Positions 26,253 to 35,953 of a stretch of 64,000 nt of DNA are shown here, one piece after another. A program made the position numbers and the translations under genes. The notes under the pieces were generated by a model. It was not told where the DNA came from. It worked only from the letters and a program-made list of their open reading frames with translations, and searched no databases. The stretch is from SMWC01 sp964466315 (lineage in GTDB: Bacteria > Pseudomonadota > Gammaproteobacteria > Steroidobacterales > Rariloculaceae), in NCBI GenBank assembly GCA_964466315.1, contig CAYXNS010000003.1, positions 1-64,000 on the forward strand, in the 5' to 3' direction. Position 1 is the first letter of the stretch. The number at the start of each line of letters is the position of its first letter.

Positions 26253-27766
26253 GCCGGCCTACTCCTGTCTCCAGCGAGAGCGCGTTGTCGGAACCGGTTC
26301 ATGCGCCTCCCCAGCAGGATGCCGATTATCGGCGTCGCGACGACCACGGCCGTCATACCGATACGTTCGGTCAACGCGAAGCGGATCCAATTATCGCCCG
26401 CCAATGCGAGAGTCTGCCCGAACGAATACTCGAGTTCACGACCCAGGATGAACCCCATGACCATCGGCGCAACGTCGAATTTCGCTTCGCGCGCGGCGAT
26501 GCCAATCAACCCGAAACCGATCAGTGTCACGATGTCGAACGGGTTAGCGCGGGCGAGATAGGTGCCCGCGAATGCCAGCATGATCGTGATCGGAATCAGC
26601 AGCGATTTCTTGATCGTGACGACTCGGGCGAACAACGGAATCGTGAAATAACCGATCGCGACGAACAACGCGTTGGCAAGCACCATGGCGATCAAAATTC
26701 CGAAAACGATATCGCCACTTGACGTCAACAACGTCGGGCCCGGCCTCAAGCCCTGCATCATGAAGGCCCCGAGCAATAAAGCCGTCACGGCATCGCCCGG
26801 TATTCCGAGCGTCAACAGGGGCACCATCGTCGGTCCGTTGACGGCATTGTTGGCCGCCTCCGCCCCCGCAACACCGTCCAGTTCACCCCTTCCGTAAGTC
26901 TCAGGGTGGTCCGAGGAGTTCTTCGCTGCAATATAACCCATCATCGCCGCGATCGGCTGCCCCAGCCCAGGAATGATGCCGATCCCGGAACCGATAGCCG
27001 TCGATCTGAGAATCGTGCGCATACTCTTCTTCAGCTCGTCGAGACGCAGCCGCTCACCGACGAAACTCGCCACGCGTGCGCCGGGCATGTCGCCTTCCTT
27101 CACCGCGTTGAAAATCTCCGGCAGCGCGAACAGACCGATCAGCATCGGGATGAGATGAAAACCGTCATAGAGTTCCGATGTCCCGAAGGTATAACGCGCC
27201 ATCGCCGAGAACGGATCCGCACCGACAAAACCGACCCAGATACCGAGACCCAGCATGATCAGTCCTTTGATCACGGGCCCCGTCGTGGTTACGGCGATAA
27301 TGACGAGGCTCAGAAACATGACCGCGGCGATCTCCGGTGGCCCGAAGCCGAGTACGATCGCGGCAACCGGAATGATCATGATGAGCGTGAGCACGTCACT
27401 GATAAAATCCGAAATAGCGGATGCGAAAAGACTCATTTCGAGCGCCTTTCTCGATTTTCCCTTCTTGGTCAACTCGTGCCCGTCGAATACCGTCGCAATC
27501 GATGCGCCGGTACCGGGCATCGAGATCAGGATGGCGGGCACGCTGCCACCATAGATGCCGCCTTTGTAGACGCCGATGAGAAACGGTATGCCTATCAACG
27601 GGTCACCCACGAGGAAGGAGATCGGCACGAGCACCGACATACCCATGGAAGTCGTAAACCCCGGGAGCGCGCCCATAAGCATGCCGAGAAGCAGACCACC
27701 GCTGATCCAAATGAACGTATCGACGCGCAGCGCGACATCGATACCGGCCAAGAGCGACTCGATCAT
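26249..27766 (-). CDS. TTT transporter large permease (TctA family)
   Basis: 505 residues with the same pore motifs as the paralogue at 18035: GMLMGALPGFTTSMGM, YGGSVPAILISMPGTGAS and IGIIPGLGQPIAAMMGY. Many membrane segments. It is overlapped at its 3' end by the binding-protein gene and lies downstream of the small permease with a 61-base gap. Confidence 0.95.
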   Translation of the reverse strand: MIESLLAGIDVALRVDTFIWISGGLLLGMLMGALPGFTTSMGMSVLVPISFLVGDPLIGIPFLIGVYKGGIYGGSVPAILISMPGTGASIATVFDGHELTKKGKSRKALEMSLFASAISDFISDVLTLIMIIPVAAIVLGFGPPEIAAVMFLSLVIIAVTTTGPVIKGLIMLGLGIWVGFVGADPFSAMARYTFGTSELYDGFHLIPMLIGLFALPEIFNAVKEGDMPGARVASFVGERLRLDELKKSMRTILRSTAIGSGIGIIPGLGQPIAAMMGYIAAKNSSDHPETYGRGELDGVAGAEAANNAVNGPTMVPLLTLGIPGDAVTALLLGAFMMQGLRPGPTLLTSSGDIVFGILIAMVLANALFVAIGYFTIPLFARVVTIKKSLLIPITIMLAFAGTYLARANPFDIVTLIGFGLIGIAAREAKFDVAPMVMGFILGRELEYSFGQTLALAGDNWIRFALTERIGMTAVVVATPIIGILLGRRMNRFRQRALAGDRSRPA

Positions 27767-27827
27767 GACGCATGGGCCCGTCGGTCAGCGCATTGCTCGA
27801 GTACAACGGGCGAGATCACGGACCCGT

Positions 27828-28379
27828 TCAGACTGTCGGTAGTAGCTGAATGAACGGCGCCAGAGCCCGCTCGACGACATCTGCTTCAGGGAGCCCGGTG
27901 CGAAGTATGTGCGTCACGACGATGTAGAAACTCAGCGGCACAATGACACTGATGCCCAATACCTGCAGAATACTGCGGTTACCGACGAGGACGGCCATAC
28001 TCGCCATCAGCAGAAACATCGTTGTAAGAAATCCGAGCGTCGTCAGTAACAGTGCGCAGGTGACCGTGATGAGCACGAATAGTATCTGGCGGCACAAGGC
28101 CCCGGCACTTCTCGCCGAACTCTGGTCCGAACCGCTCCTAAAGAGTGTGCCCTTTCGTTGCCCCATCAACAGGAAGAGAAATGCGACCAGTGCCGTGCTT
28201 GCGACTATCAACGTCGGGAACACTTGGGGGCTCATCGCCAGGATATCGCGACCGAGAGGAATCAGCGGCTCGGCGATGAGCCAGCCACCAAAGATCAGTG
28301 CGAGCACCGCGAGTACCAGAACGACCGCTGTAAACGCTACGTCAGCCTGGGGTTGAGACACAGCGCGCCCCGCTCTCAA
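27828..28379 (-). CDS. TTT transporter small permease (TctB family)
   Basis: 183 residues with four apparent membrane segments in the TctB layout (two, a polar loop of about 35 residues, then two). Lies 15 bases downstream of a Gfo/Idh gene and upstream of the TctA gene. The call rests on topology and order. Confidence 0.87.
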   Translation of the reverse strand: MRAGRAVSQPQADVAFTAVVLVLAVLALIFGGWLIAEPLIPLGRDILAMSPQVFPTLIVASTALVAFLFLLMGQRKGTLFRSGSDQSSARSAGALCRQILFVLITVTCALLLTTLGFLTTMFLLMASMAVLVGNRSILQVLGISVIVPLSFYIVVTHILRTGLPEADVVERALAPFIQLLPTV

Positions 28380-28394
28380 GAACCAACGCGCCTC

Positions 28395-29456
28395 TTAAGC
28401 GACCGCTACTGCCGCCAGCGTCGACTCGCTAAGCGGCAACTCCACCGCCTCATTGGTCTCGTCCGAGAGATCGGCGGCGATATAGAGTTCCATGACCCTC
28501 TTCGCACTCTCTGCCGTACACATGACGGGACGATCGAATGCGACTGCTTCCAGATAATGAACGGTCTCGTTGTGCATTGGCCCCGCGAATACATGATTCA
28601 CAGGTTCGCCCGGCATCGAAGACATCGGCAACTGGATTCCATTCTCGAGCGTATTGAAGATGACGTCGCGGTGCGTGTCGTCGACGACGAGCATGCCTTC
28701 GGTACCGACGACCTCGATCCAGGTGCTCGCGTAGCACGGATAGCCCGGCGGCATGGCCCAACCCGCACCGATAACGAATGTGACGCCGTTATCCATCGTG
28801 ACCATGATCCACTGGCCGTCCGGCGCGCCGGAGAAGCCCTTTAGCCCACCATACATCGTCTGCGAGTAAACGCGGACCGGTCTTGCCGGCTCGAGGCACC
28901 AGAGTATGAAATCGAGATCGTGCGTCGCCTCCATCGCGGCAGGAGAGAGCTTGATTCGGCCGCTGATTTTCTTGCCGAGGCCGCGGCTGACGTGCCGGCT
29001 GACGAGCGCCGACACGGGCTCGCCAATCGTCTTCTCGGTCAGAGACTTCTTGACGTAGGCGAACTTCGGGTTGAAGCGCTGCGAATAGCCGATCGCGAAC
29101 TTCAAATCGTTCTCTTTACCGAGCTTGATGAGCTCGTCGGCTTCTTCCAGCGTCAAAGCAAGTGGCTTCTCCAAGAAGACGTGCTTACCGGCCAGCAGCG
29201 ATTCTTTGGCCATCGGATAGTGCGTCGTCTCCGGTGTTGCCGAGATAATGATCGTGTCGATGTTATCCCGAGCGATGACCTCGCGATAATCCGTCGTGGT
29301 CGAGGTCGCGTTCGTCTGTTCGGCGACCTCCCCGAGGCGATCTTCCTCGATCTCCGCGAGGTGCAGTTCATCGACGATAGGGCTGCCGGCGCAGGTATTC
29401 GCACGAATGCCTCCACACCAACCGGCCCCGATCAATCCAACGTTGATTTTTTCCAT
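28395..29456 (-). CDS. Gfo/Idh/MocA family NAD(P) oxidoreductase
   Basis: 353 residues. Rossmann motif GLIGAGWCGGIRAN and Glu-Lys-Pro at 96-98 (FLEKPLALT). It has the catalytic-domain His/Asp pattern of the family. It lies between a TRAP system and a TTT system on the same strand, so it may act on the product of either. About 39% of the window's metabolism genes here are transport-linked oxidoreductases like this one. Confidence 0.92.
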   Translation of the reverse strand: MEKINVGLIGAGWCGGIRANTCAGSPIVDELHLAEIEEDRLGEVAEQTNATSTTTDYREVIARDNIDTIIISATPETTHYPMAKESLLAGKHVFLEKPLALTLEEADELIKLGKENDLKFAIGYSQRFNPKFAYVKKSLTEKTIGEPVSALVSRHVSRGLGKKISGRIKLSPAAMEATHDLDFILWCLEPARPVRVYSQTMYGGLKGFSGAPDGQWIMVTMDNGVTFVIGAGWAMPPGYPCYASTWIEVVGTEGMLVVDDTHRDVIFNTLENGIQLPMSSMPGEPVNHVFAGPMHNETVHYLEAVAFDRPVMCTAESAKRVMELYIAADLSDETNEAVELPLSESTLAAVAVA

Positions 29457-29577
29457 GATCAGTACTCTTTAAAGCTTTCTCGCGCCGAGGAAAACCTTTC
29501 TACAGAATTGTACGGGCTTCATTATACGCCCGCCAATGCGCCGTTATAAGCTCAAATTTATCATATAATTCAATCAA

Positions 29578-30897
29578 TTATAGCATCATCCCCGGCAGCC
29601 AGGTCGCTAGTCCGGGAAGCAGCAGTAGCAACGCGGCGACCCCGAGCATCATGATCCAATAGGGTATGGAACCGCGGAATGTTTCACCGAGATTTACCGA
29701 GGGATCCGGAACAGCGGCCTTCACCGTAAAGATCAACAGGCCCATCGGCGGCGTCAGCAGACCCGCTTCGATAATAAGGATGCCGTAGATCGCGAACGCT
29801 ATTTCGTCGAGACCTGCCGCCACGGCGATCGGCACGAAGATCGGAACTGTCATCAGAATCACGGAAATTGAGTCAATCAATGCGCCCAAAATCAACCAGA
29901 CTACGGTCATGATCAAGATCATACCGACCAGCGAAAGGCCGGATCCGACGAACAGGTCCTGGATCATGTTGATGCCCCCGCTGACGGCTAGCAGCCGCGC
30001 GTACATCGACCCCGCGATCAACAGAAACATGATAGGCGCCGTCGAGCGGCCGGCGTCGAAGATCGCTTCCGTAAACTCCGCGCGCCGCATACCTTTGGCC
30101 CAGCCGACGACGATGCTGCCCAACGCGCCAAACCCGGCCGCTTCTGTCGGCGTAAACACACCCAGCCAAATGCCACCGAGAACGATGATTATCAATGCGA
30201 CGATGCCGAGCCCGCTGATCAACTCGGCGCGCGTCTCCCCTGGGGGGCGTAGTTGCTCGTGACTGCGGTCGGCGGACGGAGCGAGCGACGGGTTCCTTAT
30301 AGCGACGATCACACAGTAGCCGACGAACGTGAGGCCAAGGAGCAAGCCGGGTATGACGGCGCCGATGAACAGTGCCCCAACGGACCCTTCTGTCAGAATG
30401 GCCCAGACGATCAGCAACACGCTGGGTGGAATCAACATCCCGAGGCACCCGCTTCCCGCGATCACCCCGAGGGCGTATCCCTTGCCGTATCCGAGGCGTC
30501 GCATTTCCGGATAGGCGATTCGGCTGAACGTTGCCGCTGAAGCAATGGCCACGCCGGAGACTGCAGCAAACGCTGCATTGCCGACCACTGTCGCTGCAGC
30601 CAGCCGGCCCGGAAGTCTGCGCATCGCCCGATCGCAGACCAGGTACAGATTGCCGGCGGCGCCCGAGCGACTGATGATCTCGCCCATGAGCATGAACAGG
30701 GGTATCACTGCCAGGGCGTGGCTCCGGATAGCGTCGTAAGCCGTAGAGCCGAGAATCGAGAGCGCGATATTCGCGTCTCCATAGCTCAGGTAAACGCCGA
30801 TCACGCTGGCTACACCGAGTGCGATCCCGATGTGCACGCCGATCAAAACGAGCGCGAGCAGAATCACCAATGAGTAGAAGACCACCTCCGGGCCCAT
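29578..30897 (-). CDS. TRAP transporter large permease (DctM family)
   Basis: 439 residues, strongly hydrophobic, about 12 membrane segments. Motifs of the DctM subunit include LFMLMGEIISRSG, GSGCLGMLIPPSVLLIVW and FTPTEAAGFGALGS. It forms the sodium-coupled permease of a tripartite ATP-independent periplasmic transporter. The small permease lies just upstream and the binding protein is two genes upstream, so the system is complete. Confidence 0.95.
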   Translation of the reverse strand: MGPEVVFYSLVILLALVLIGVHIGIALGVASVIGVYLSYGDANIALSILGSTAYDAIRSHALAVIPLFMLMGEIISRSGAAGNLYLVCDRAMRRLPGRLAAATVVGNAAFAAVSGVAIASAATFSRIAYPEMRRLGYGKGYALGVIAGSGCLGMLIPPSVLLIVWAILTEGSVGALFIGAVIPGLLLGLTFVGYCVIVAIRNPSLAPSADRSHEQLRPPGETRAELISGLGIVALIIIVLGGIWLGVFTPTEAAGFGALGSIVVGWAKGMRRAEFTEAIFDAGRSTAPIMFLLIAGSMYARLLAVSGGINMIQDLFVGSGLSLVGMILIMTVVWLILGALIDSISVILMTVPIFVPIAVAAGLDEIAFAIYGILIIEAGLLTPPMGLLIFTVKAAVPDPSVNLGETFRGSIPYWIMMLGVAALLLLLPGLATWLPGMML

Positions 30898-30936
30898 TAA
30901 TCGTGCACTCCCGTCGAGTTCAGAAAGCCGGTCTCA

Positions 30937-31455
30937 TCAGGCACGCGCGGCTTCCTCCTCCTCGGGCAGCAGCCGGCCCGTCCAGTCGAGATACATCAGA
31001 TGTAGATAGACATACGCTGCGAATACGGAAGTGATAACCACGAGGAACCTGACCGGATAGGTCGGCACCCTGAGTGCGCCTTCGCCCTCGTATTCACTGA
31101 TACCCAATGCCTCGACCGCTGGACCCCAGGCGCTGAACGCAGTGCCCAGGAAGAACAATAGTCCGAGCACGTTCGCAATAGTACGGATCGATCGCTGCCC
31201 GTTCGGTCCGAGCAGGTCGTAGATCAGGGTCGTCTTGATCATACCGCCCCGGTATATCGCGAGCGGTATCTGCAGGAACGTGATAGAGACGACCGAGTTC
31301 TTGATGATCTCGGTAGCGCCTAAGAGTGGCAGGCTGAAGAGATAACGGCCCGTTACGTCGACGAGAATGATGAGCGCGAGTACGATCACCCAGAACGCCG
31401 AGACGACATGCGTCGTCCGCGCGATTCGTTCGATGAGTTGCCTCTCCGCAGCCAT
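30937..31455 (-). CDS. TRAP transporter small permease (DctQ family)
   Basis: I use ATG 31455 (172 residues), with GAGG about 7 bases before it; a TTG at 31467 would add 4 residues. Four membrane segments and the GRYLFSLPLLGATEI motif fit DctQ. It lies 39 bases upstream of the DctM gene and downstream of a Gfo/Idh gene. Confidence 0.9.
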   Translation of the reverse strand: MAAERQLIERIARTTHVVSAFWVIVLALIILVDVTGRYLFSLPLLGATEIIKNSVVSITFLQIPLAIYRGGMIKTTLIYDLLGPNGQRSIRTIANVLGLLFFLGTAFSAWGPAVEALGISEYEGEGALRVPTYPVRFLVVITSVFAAYVYLHLMYLDWTGRLLPEEEEAARA

Positions 31456-31488
31456 GCTCAGCCTCAAGCCGTATAACGTCTTAAGACG

Positions 31489-32481
31489 TCAGACCGTTTC
31501 CCAGGCTCCACTCTCTACCGATTTCGCGATCGCTTCGAGCACGGCGACGTTACCGATACGTTGTTCGTCTTTGAATCGGTACTCGCTGCCATGGAGCACG
31601 GCGTCCGCCCATTCCTCGAGATTGGCGCGGACGGGATCCTTTGCCGGGAAGGTCTGCGAATGCTGTACGCCGCCCTTGCCGCAGGTGATCAGATGCGTTT
31701 TTCCGCCATGCTGAGGATGGGAGTCGTCGCGCGCCTCCACCCACATTTTGTCGCCAAATACCGTGAATCGCCCGTAGTAGGGCGTCGATGAGATCGCACC
31801 GACAAAGCCCGTCGCACCGCTCTCGAATTTCATCTGCACCGTGACGATATCGCCGGTCGGAAGATCGAGCACGCGCTTCGCCGCTTGCGCGGCTACGGCC
31901 TCGACCGGGCCGAGCATGGAGATGAACAGGTCCGTCAAGTGGACACCCATACCCGTCATTCCGGCCGCGGGAGCCTCCTCCTGTGAGCCGCGCCAGTTAT
32001 CGGCATCCACGGTCGCGAAGATGTCATGAGAGAAGTTGGCTTCAACATGCATGTGGGTGCCAATTTCTCCCGAGGAGACGATTCGTTCGATCTCTTCCAT
32101 CGTCGACTCGAAACGTCGCTCGTGCCCGACGCCCATGATGAGGCCCGCGTCACGCGCTGCCGTGACCATGCGCTCGGCACTAGCCTTCGTCAGCGACAAT
32201 GGTTTCTCGCAGAAGATCTGCTTACCTGCGGCAATCGCCGCGTGAAGCTGATCCTCGTGTTGGGAGTGCGGCGTAACGAGGATCACGGCATCGACGTCAG
32301 AGTCTTTGAGTACCTTCTCGTAATTGTCGAGCAGCGGTATGCCTGTTTCTTCGGCGAAATCTCGATGGCGCTCGGGCCGGCGCGCGGCCAGCCGGACGAT
32401 CTCTAGCTTGTCGCTGCCCTTGATCGAATTCACCATGTGCCGGCCCCACCAGCCGAGCCCTATCATTGCAGCTCTAATCAT
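31489..32481 (-). CDS. Gfo/Idh/MocA family NAD(P) oxidoreductase
   Basis: 330 residues. Rossmann motif MIGLGWWGRHMV and Glu-Lys-Pro at 92-94 (FCEKPLSLT). It has an excellent ribosome site (GGAGGAAAA before the ATG at 32481). It sits between the TRAP binding protein and the TRAP permeases, the tightest link between an oxidoreductase and a transporter in the window. Confidence 0.92.
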   Translation of the reverse strand: MIRAAMIGLGWWGRHMVNSIKGSDKLEIVRLAARRPERHRDFAEETGIPLLDNYEKVLKDSDVDAVILVTPHSQHEDQLHAAIAAGKQIFCEKPLSLTKASAERMVTAARDAGLIMGVGHERRFESTMEEIERIVSSGEIGTHMHVEANFSHDIFATVDADNWRGSQEEAPAAGMTGMGVHLTDLFISMLGPVEAVAAQAAKRVLDLPTGDIVTVQMKFESGATGFVGAISSTPYYGRFTVFGDKMWVEARDDSHPQHGGKTHLITCGKGGVQHSQTFPAKDPVRANLEEWADAVLHGSEYRFKDEQRIGNVAVLEAIAKSVESGAWETV

Positions 32482-32536
32482 TTTTCCTCCATATTTGCGT
32501 GTCGCGTCTGTGCCTGACCGGCATGCATCCCTGTTG

Positions 32537-33625
32537 TTATTCGATCTTATAACTAACGGGCCACTCGTAGCCGCTCTGCGTGATCAGTTCGATATACGAG
32601 CGGAGCACTTTCGACCCCGGCATGCCGCGCGAGTCGGCTTCCTTCGCCATTCGATTCGGGAACTCACTCAAGGATTGTGCCCACTCGCGCCGAACTTCTT
32701 CGGGGAGTTGGCGGACGGTTGCACCCGCGGCGCGCAGGTTCGCAAGCCCTGAGATCTGGCGTTCCTCCAGAACTCGCGCCGCCTCAACTTCGTAGCTTCG
32801 GCCAACCTCCAGGACGATCTCCCGAACGTCCACGGGTAGCCGGTCGAGCGTCCTCGCGTTCATCGTCAATATAACGGCACCGCCCATCGCGCCGAACCCG
32901 ATCAATGTGTAGTACGGCGCGGGCTCATGAAACTTATAGGCGAAGTAGGCCGACGGAAACATCAGCCAGCCGTGGTAGACCCCTGTTTGCAACGCCATGT
33001 AACCGTCGGGCAGGGTCGATTGAACGGGTATGACGCCGGCCGATTCCAGCCAGGGCAGGTTCGGGCCGGCACCGGCGACTTTCACACCGCGCAGATCCTC
33101 GACGCTGTCCCATGGGATACTGGAGCCGAGATGGTAGTCGTCGAAGCCGTTGACCGCCAGCAGACGTTGGCCGTAGCGTTCCTCGAGCTGTTCGGCGAGC
33201 CAGGGATTACGATCATAAACCTGCCGACCGAGACGGGTACCTTCTATCGCATCCTGCGGCCCGAACGGCACGAAATACTGGAAGTTGTGCAGGAATAATT
33301 TTGCGGGCTCGAAGCATACGCAGAAGCCGCCGATATCGAGGATGCCGATCTGCACCGCCTCCAGGGTTTCTGCGACGGAAGCAATCGAACCAGCGTAGCC
33401 CTCGATAACTCTGAGTTCGTGTTCGGTCTCCTCGGCAACGCGCCGTTTGAGTTCCGGCACGACGTAGTCGCGCATGACCGTCACATAAACCGTCGGCCCC
33501 GCGGGATGTCCCGAGCCGATGCGCAGGGTGAATAGTTCGGCCGAAACCGGTCCGGATAATACGAACGTCGCGACGAGCGCGAGTCGTACAGCAACCATTC
33601 TCGACACTCGGCAATTCAAAGTCAT
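32537..33625 (-). CDS. TRAP transporter binding protein (DctP family)
   Basis: Start ATG 33625 gives 362 residues; GTG 33640 directly after the upstream stop is an alternative. A signal peptide ends near GPVSA, followed by LRIGSGHPAGPTVY and the family pattern EDLRGVKVAGAGPNLPWLESAGV around the ligand Arg region. The ligand is probably an organic acid. The gene lies directly after the AhpD-like gene and leads the TRAP cluster. Confidence 0.9.
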   Translation of the reverse strand: MTLNCRVSRMVAVRLALVATFVLSGPVSAELFTLRIGSGHPAGPTVYVTVMRDYVVPELKRRVAEETEHELRVIEGYAGSIASVAETLEAVQIGILDIGGFCVCFEPAKLFLHNFQYFVPFGPQDAIEGTRLGRQVYDRNPWLAEQLEERYGQRLLAVNGFDDYHLGSSIPWDSVEDLRGVKVAGAGPNLPWLESAGVIPVQSTLPDGYMALQTGVYHGWLMFPSAYFAYKFHEPAPYYTLIGFGAMGGAVILTMNARTLDRLPVDVREIVLEVGRSYEVEAARVLEERQISGLANLRAAGATVRQLPEEVRREWAQSLSEFPNRMAKEADSRGMPGSKVLRSYIELITQSGYEWPVSYKIE

Positions 33626-33640
33626 TCGCAAGTCATCCAC

Positions 33641-34228
33641 TCAGGCAGCTGCTGTCTTTTCCTGGACGTTACTTGCCGTCTGCGGATTGAGTTCGCAAGC
33701 CTCCTCCCAGGTAATGATGTTAAGCGTGCGCACGAAACTGCCGGCGCCGACATTCTCTGCACACCACAGACCGAGCTCGACGATCTCCGGTTCCGAGAAA
33801 TGCTCCCGCAACTCGACGTAGAACTCGTCATCGTCCGCCTTGGAGATATCGTGCTTGAGGTGGTCCGTGAAACGTAACGCCGTCTTTTCGCGCTCAGAGA
33901 GGATGCTGCTGTTCTCGAAATCCCAGACCTCCTGGATCTTGTCTTCGGTCAATCCGACGTTGCGCGCCGCGCTCGAACGTACGGTACTGCAATAGCCGCA
34001 AGTGTGATCGAATGCGATCTTGACACGGCATAGTTCCTTCAGATCGTGCGGTAGCTCACCGTCATCCGAGAGTGAGAGCCAGTAACGGTACCAGGCCACG
34101 CCTGCCGGGCTTTTGAAGATCACACGCAGGACACGCGGGTCCGGGGAACCCGCACTCTCGGCGGTCGCGATGAACTCCAGCGCTTCGGGCGTTAAGTCTT
34201 TATCGTCCAGATAATCTAATCGGGGCAT
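33641..34228 (-). CDS. Carboxymuconolactone decarboxylase / AhpD-like protein
   Basis: 195 residues, all-helical, with the redox motif Cys77-Gly-Tyr-Cys80 in HTCGYCSTVRS, the pattern of AhpD-like CMD proteins. The usual His a few residues after CxxC is not evident. Proteins of this class reduce peroxides or act as alkylhydroperoxidase partners, but many have unknown roles. It is the first gene of the long minus-strand run that ends at 25263. Confidence 0.85.
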   Translation of the reverse strand: MPRLDYLDDKDLTPEALEFIATAESAGSPDPRVLRVIFKSPAGVAWYRYWLSLSDDGELPHDLKELCRVKIAFDHTCGYCSTVRSSAARNVGLTEDKIQEVWDFENSSILSEREKTALRFTDHLKHDISKADDDEFYVELREHFSEPEIVELGLWCAENVGAGSFVRTLNIITWEEACELNPQTASNVQEKTAAA

Positions 34229-34276
34229 GCCTTACTTCTGTAACCAAAACATACTCCCCCTGATCTAGACTTGCCC

Positions 34277-35824
34277 CTACTCAAGCCCGGCAATATCCCG
34301 AGCCTCACCCGTGAGTTCGAGAATGTGCAGTCCCGTTGACGAGCGATCGACGGCATAGATGAAGCCACGATCGTCGATGTTCACGTTATTCGTTTGAATC
34401 GCTGCATCGCAGATCTCCGTGCCGTCCACCTCGACACAGAGCTCGGTCGTGTTCTCGGTGGGTTCGGGCACGAAGTGTCCGATCTCCACTGGATTGAACG
34501 GATCTCGGATATCGACGGCTCGGATGCCGGCATTGAAGTAGCTCAGGACGACGAGTCTGCCGTCGAAACCCGGGTGATCGGCATCGTTGATCGAGTGCGG
34601 GCCGAAACGTCCACCCCGACCACAGAAGTCACCGGGTTCCTCGGCAGCCTGGTAGGACGATATCGGAAAAGGCCTATCCTCTTGCGTGATGTCGAGGATA
34701 AACATAACGTCACGCGTACCCTGGCAGCGGCGCGCGCCGCCCCCCGCTTCGGATGGCACGAGCAAGATGTCGCGTGTGTTATTTTCCGCGTCGTCCTCAT
34801 AACCAGCTACCGGTACGTCATAGACGGGCTTCGCCGTATGCACGCCCCAGTAGCTCGGCATATCGAGCCGCGCGATCTGTGGATACAGAAGATTCTCCGG
34901 CGTCGGCGCGTAAGGATCTTCCGCCTCGGGATCACCACTCAAGAACTTGTCGAGATCTAGGATCTGCAGCGTGCCGTTGTTACCGCTGCCGTAGCCCAAA
35001 TACATCCGGTTGCCGGTTATGTAGGGCTGATGGAGACCCGAGATCTGGTAATCGGGGAACGGCCCCTCGGCATCCGGCTCCCAGCCGACGAGACCGAAGT
35101 CTCGGATGTGCCTCGGTTCCTCGGGATTACTGATGTCGTAAGCCTGCAGCGCGCGCGTGACGCGCCAACCTTCGGGCGTCCCGTTGAAATAGCCAATCCC
35201 GGTCTCACAGTCCCACTGGCCTTTGTGTGTTTCACGGTTGCCGCGGCTCGATTCGGGGCGCGAAGAATCCGCAGTCTCGGCGATCGTGCGAAGCAGATGC
35301 GGCTCGGCCGGATCCGTAACATCGAGCAACTCATAGCTAAGCAGCCCGTTGGTGCGCACGGCGTAGACACGATTCGGATCGCCGTTCGGCAAGTCCGATC
35401 CGTTGCAGACCTGGACGTGCTGCGTACCACTCGCCTCGTCGCCGGTTGGCGGCACATGGCGCAGCATCACGGGCGCACTCGGGTCGGTGACGTCGAGGAT
35501 CGACAGCCCATTGACTTCGACCTCGCCCGTGGCCGGATTCATCTGTTCACCGGCGTGCTGGCCGACGAAGAGTATGCGGCGATCGCCGTACGCGTGAACG
35601 ATCGGCTGATATGCGGAACGCGCCTGTAGATCGTGGTGGCCCACGAGCCGCATGTTGTGTGCGGCAATGCTCGGCACCTCAATCTCCGCGACCGGTTCGG
35701 CTACCGCGGCCGGCGGGGGCGGAGCGGCAGCATCCTGCCCCGCGTCGCAGCCGGCGAGAATCAGCGTCGCCGCGGCGCAGAATGCACCGATCATTAGCTG
35801 GACCTGAACTGGTTGTCTAGACAT
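34277..35824 (-). CDS. LVIVD-repeat lipoprotein
   Basis: 515 residues with lipobox ILAG-Cys25 and a P/A-rich linker. Repeats such as LSILDVTDPSAPVMLRHV, YDISNPEEPRHIRDFG and VDIRDPFNPVEIGHF are LVIVD repeats that form a propeller. Likely an outer-membrane or periplasmic surface protein. No enzyme motif seen. The 47-base gap to the AhpD-like gene ahead suggests a separate transcript. Confidence 0.85.
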   Translation of the reverse strand: MSRQPVQVQLMIGAFCAAATLILAGCDAGQDAAAPPPPAAVAEPVAEIEVPSIAAHNMRLVGHHDLQARSAYQPIVHAYGDRRILFVGQHAGEQMNPATGEVEVNGLSILDVTDPSAPVMLRHVPPTGDEASGTQHVQVCNGSDLPNGDPNRVYAVRTNGLLSYELLDVTDPAEPHLLRTIAETADSSRPESSRGNRETHKGQWDCETGIGYFNGTPEGWRVTRALQAYDISNPEEPRHIRDFGLVGWEPDAEGPFPDYQISGLHQPYITGNRMYLGYGSGNNGTLQILDLDKFLSGDPEAEDPYAPTPENLLYPQIARLDMPSYWGVHTAKPVYDVPVAGYEDDAENNTRDILLVPSEAGGGARRCQGTRDVMFILDITQEDRPFPISSYQAAEEPGDFCGRGGRFGPHSINDADHPGFDGRLVVLSYFNAGIRAVDIRDPFNPVEIGHFVPEPTENTTELCVEVDGTEICDAAIQTNNVNIDDRGFIYAVDRSSTGLHILELTGEARDIAGLE

Positions 35825-35924
35825 CGCGCTTCCACCCCCGGATTCTTCTAGCTTTTCTCGATTCGGCAGGAATCATGGACATGATCGTGCCTAAATCCTT
35901 CCGAGTCCAGAAAAAATAGAGCGG

Positions 35925-35950
35925 AGAAAAAGGGGCCGGGTCCCTTTTTC
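35925..35950. repeat. A-run/GGG...CCC/T-run hairpin (same family)
   Basis: GAAAAAGGG (35925-35933) pairs with CCCTTTTTC (35942-35950), with GCCGGGT-type sequence between. It ends 3 bases before the stop codon of the next minus-strand gene, so it lies at that gene's 3' end. AGAAAAAATAG precedes it, as at 25201. Confidence 0.85.
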
Positions 35951-35953
35951 AGC

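Noticed and set aside
25293..26561. Plus-strand ORF of 422 codons
   Set aside because: Antisense to TctC and TctA, both with clear family motifs.
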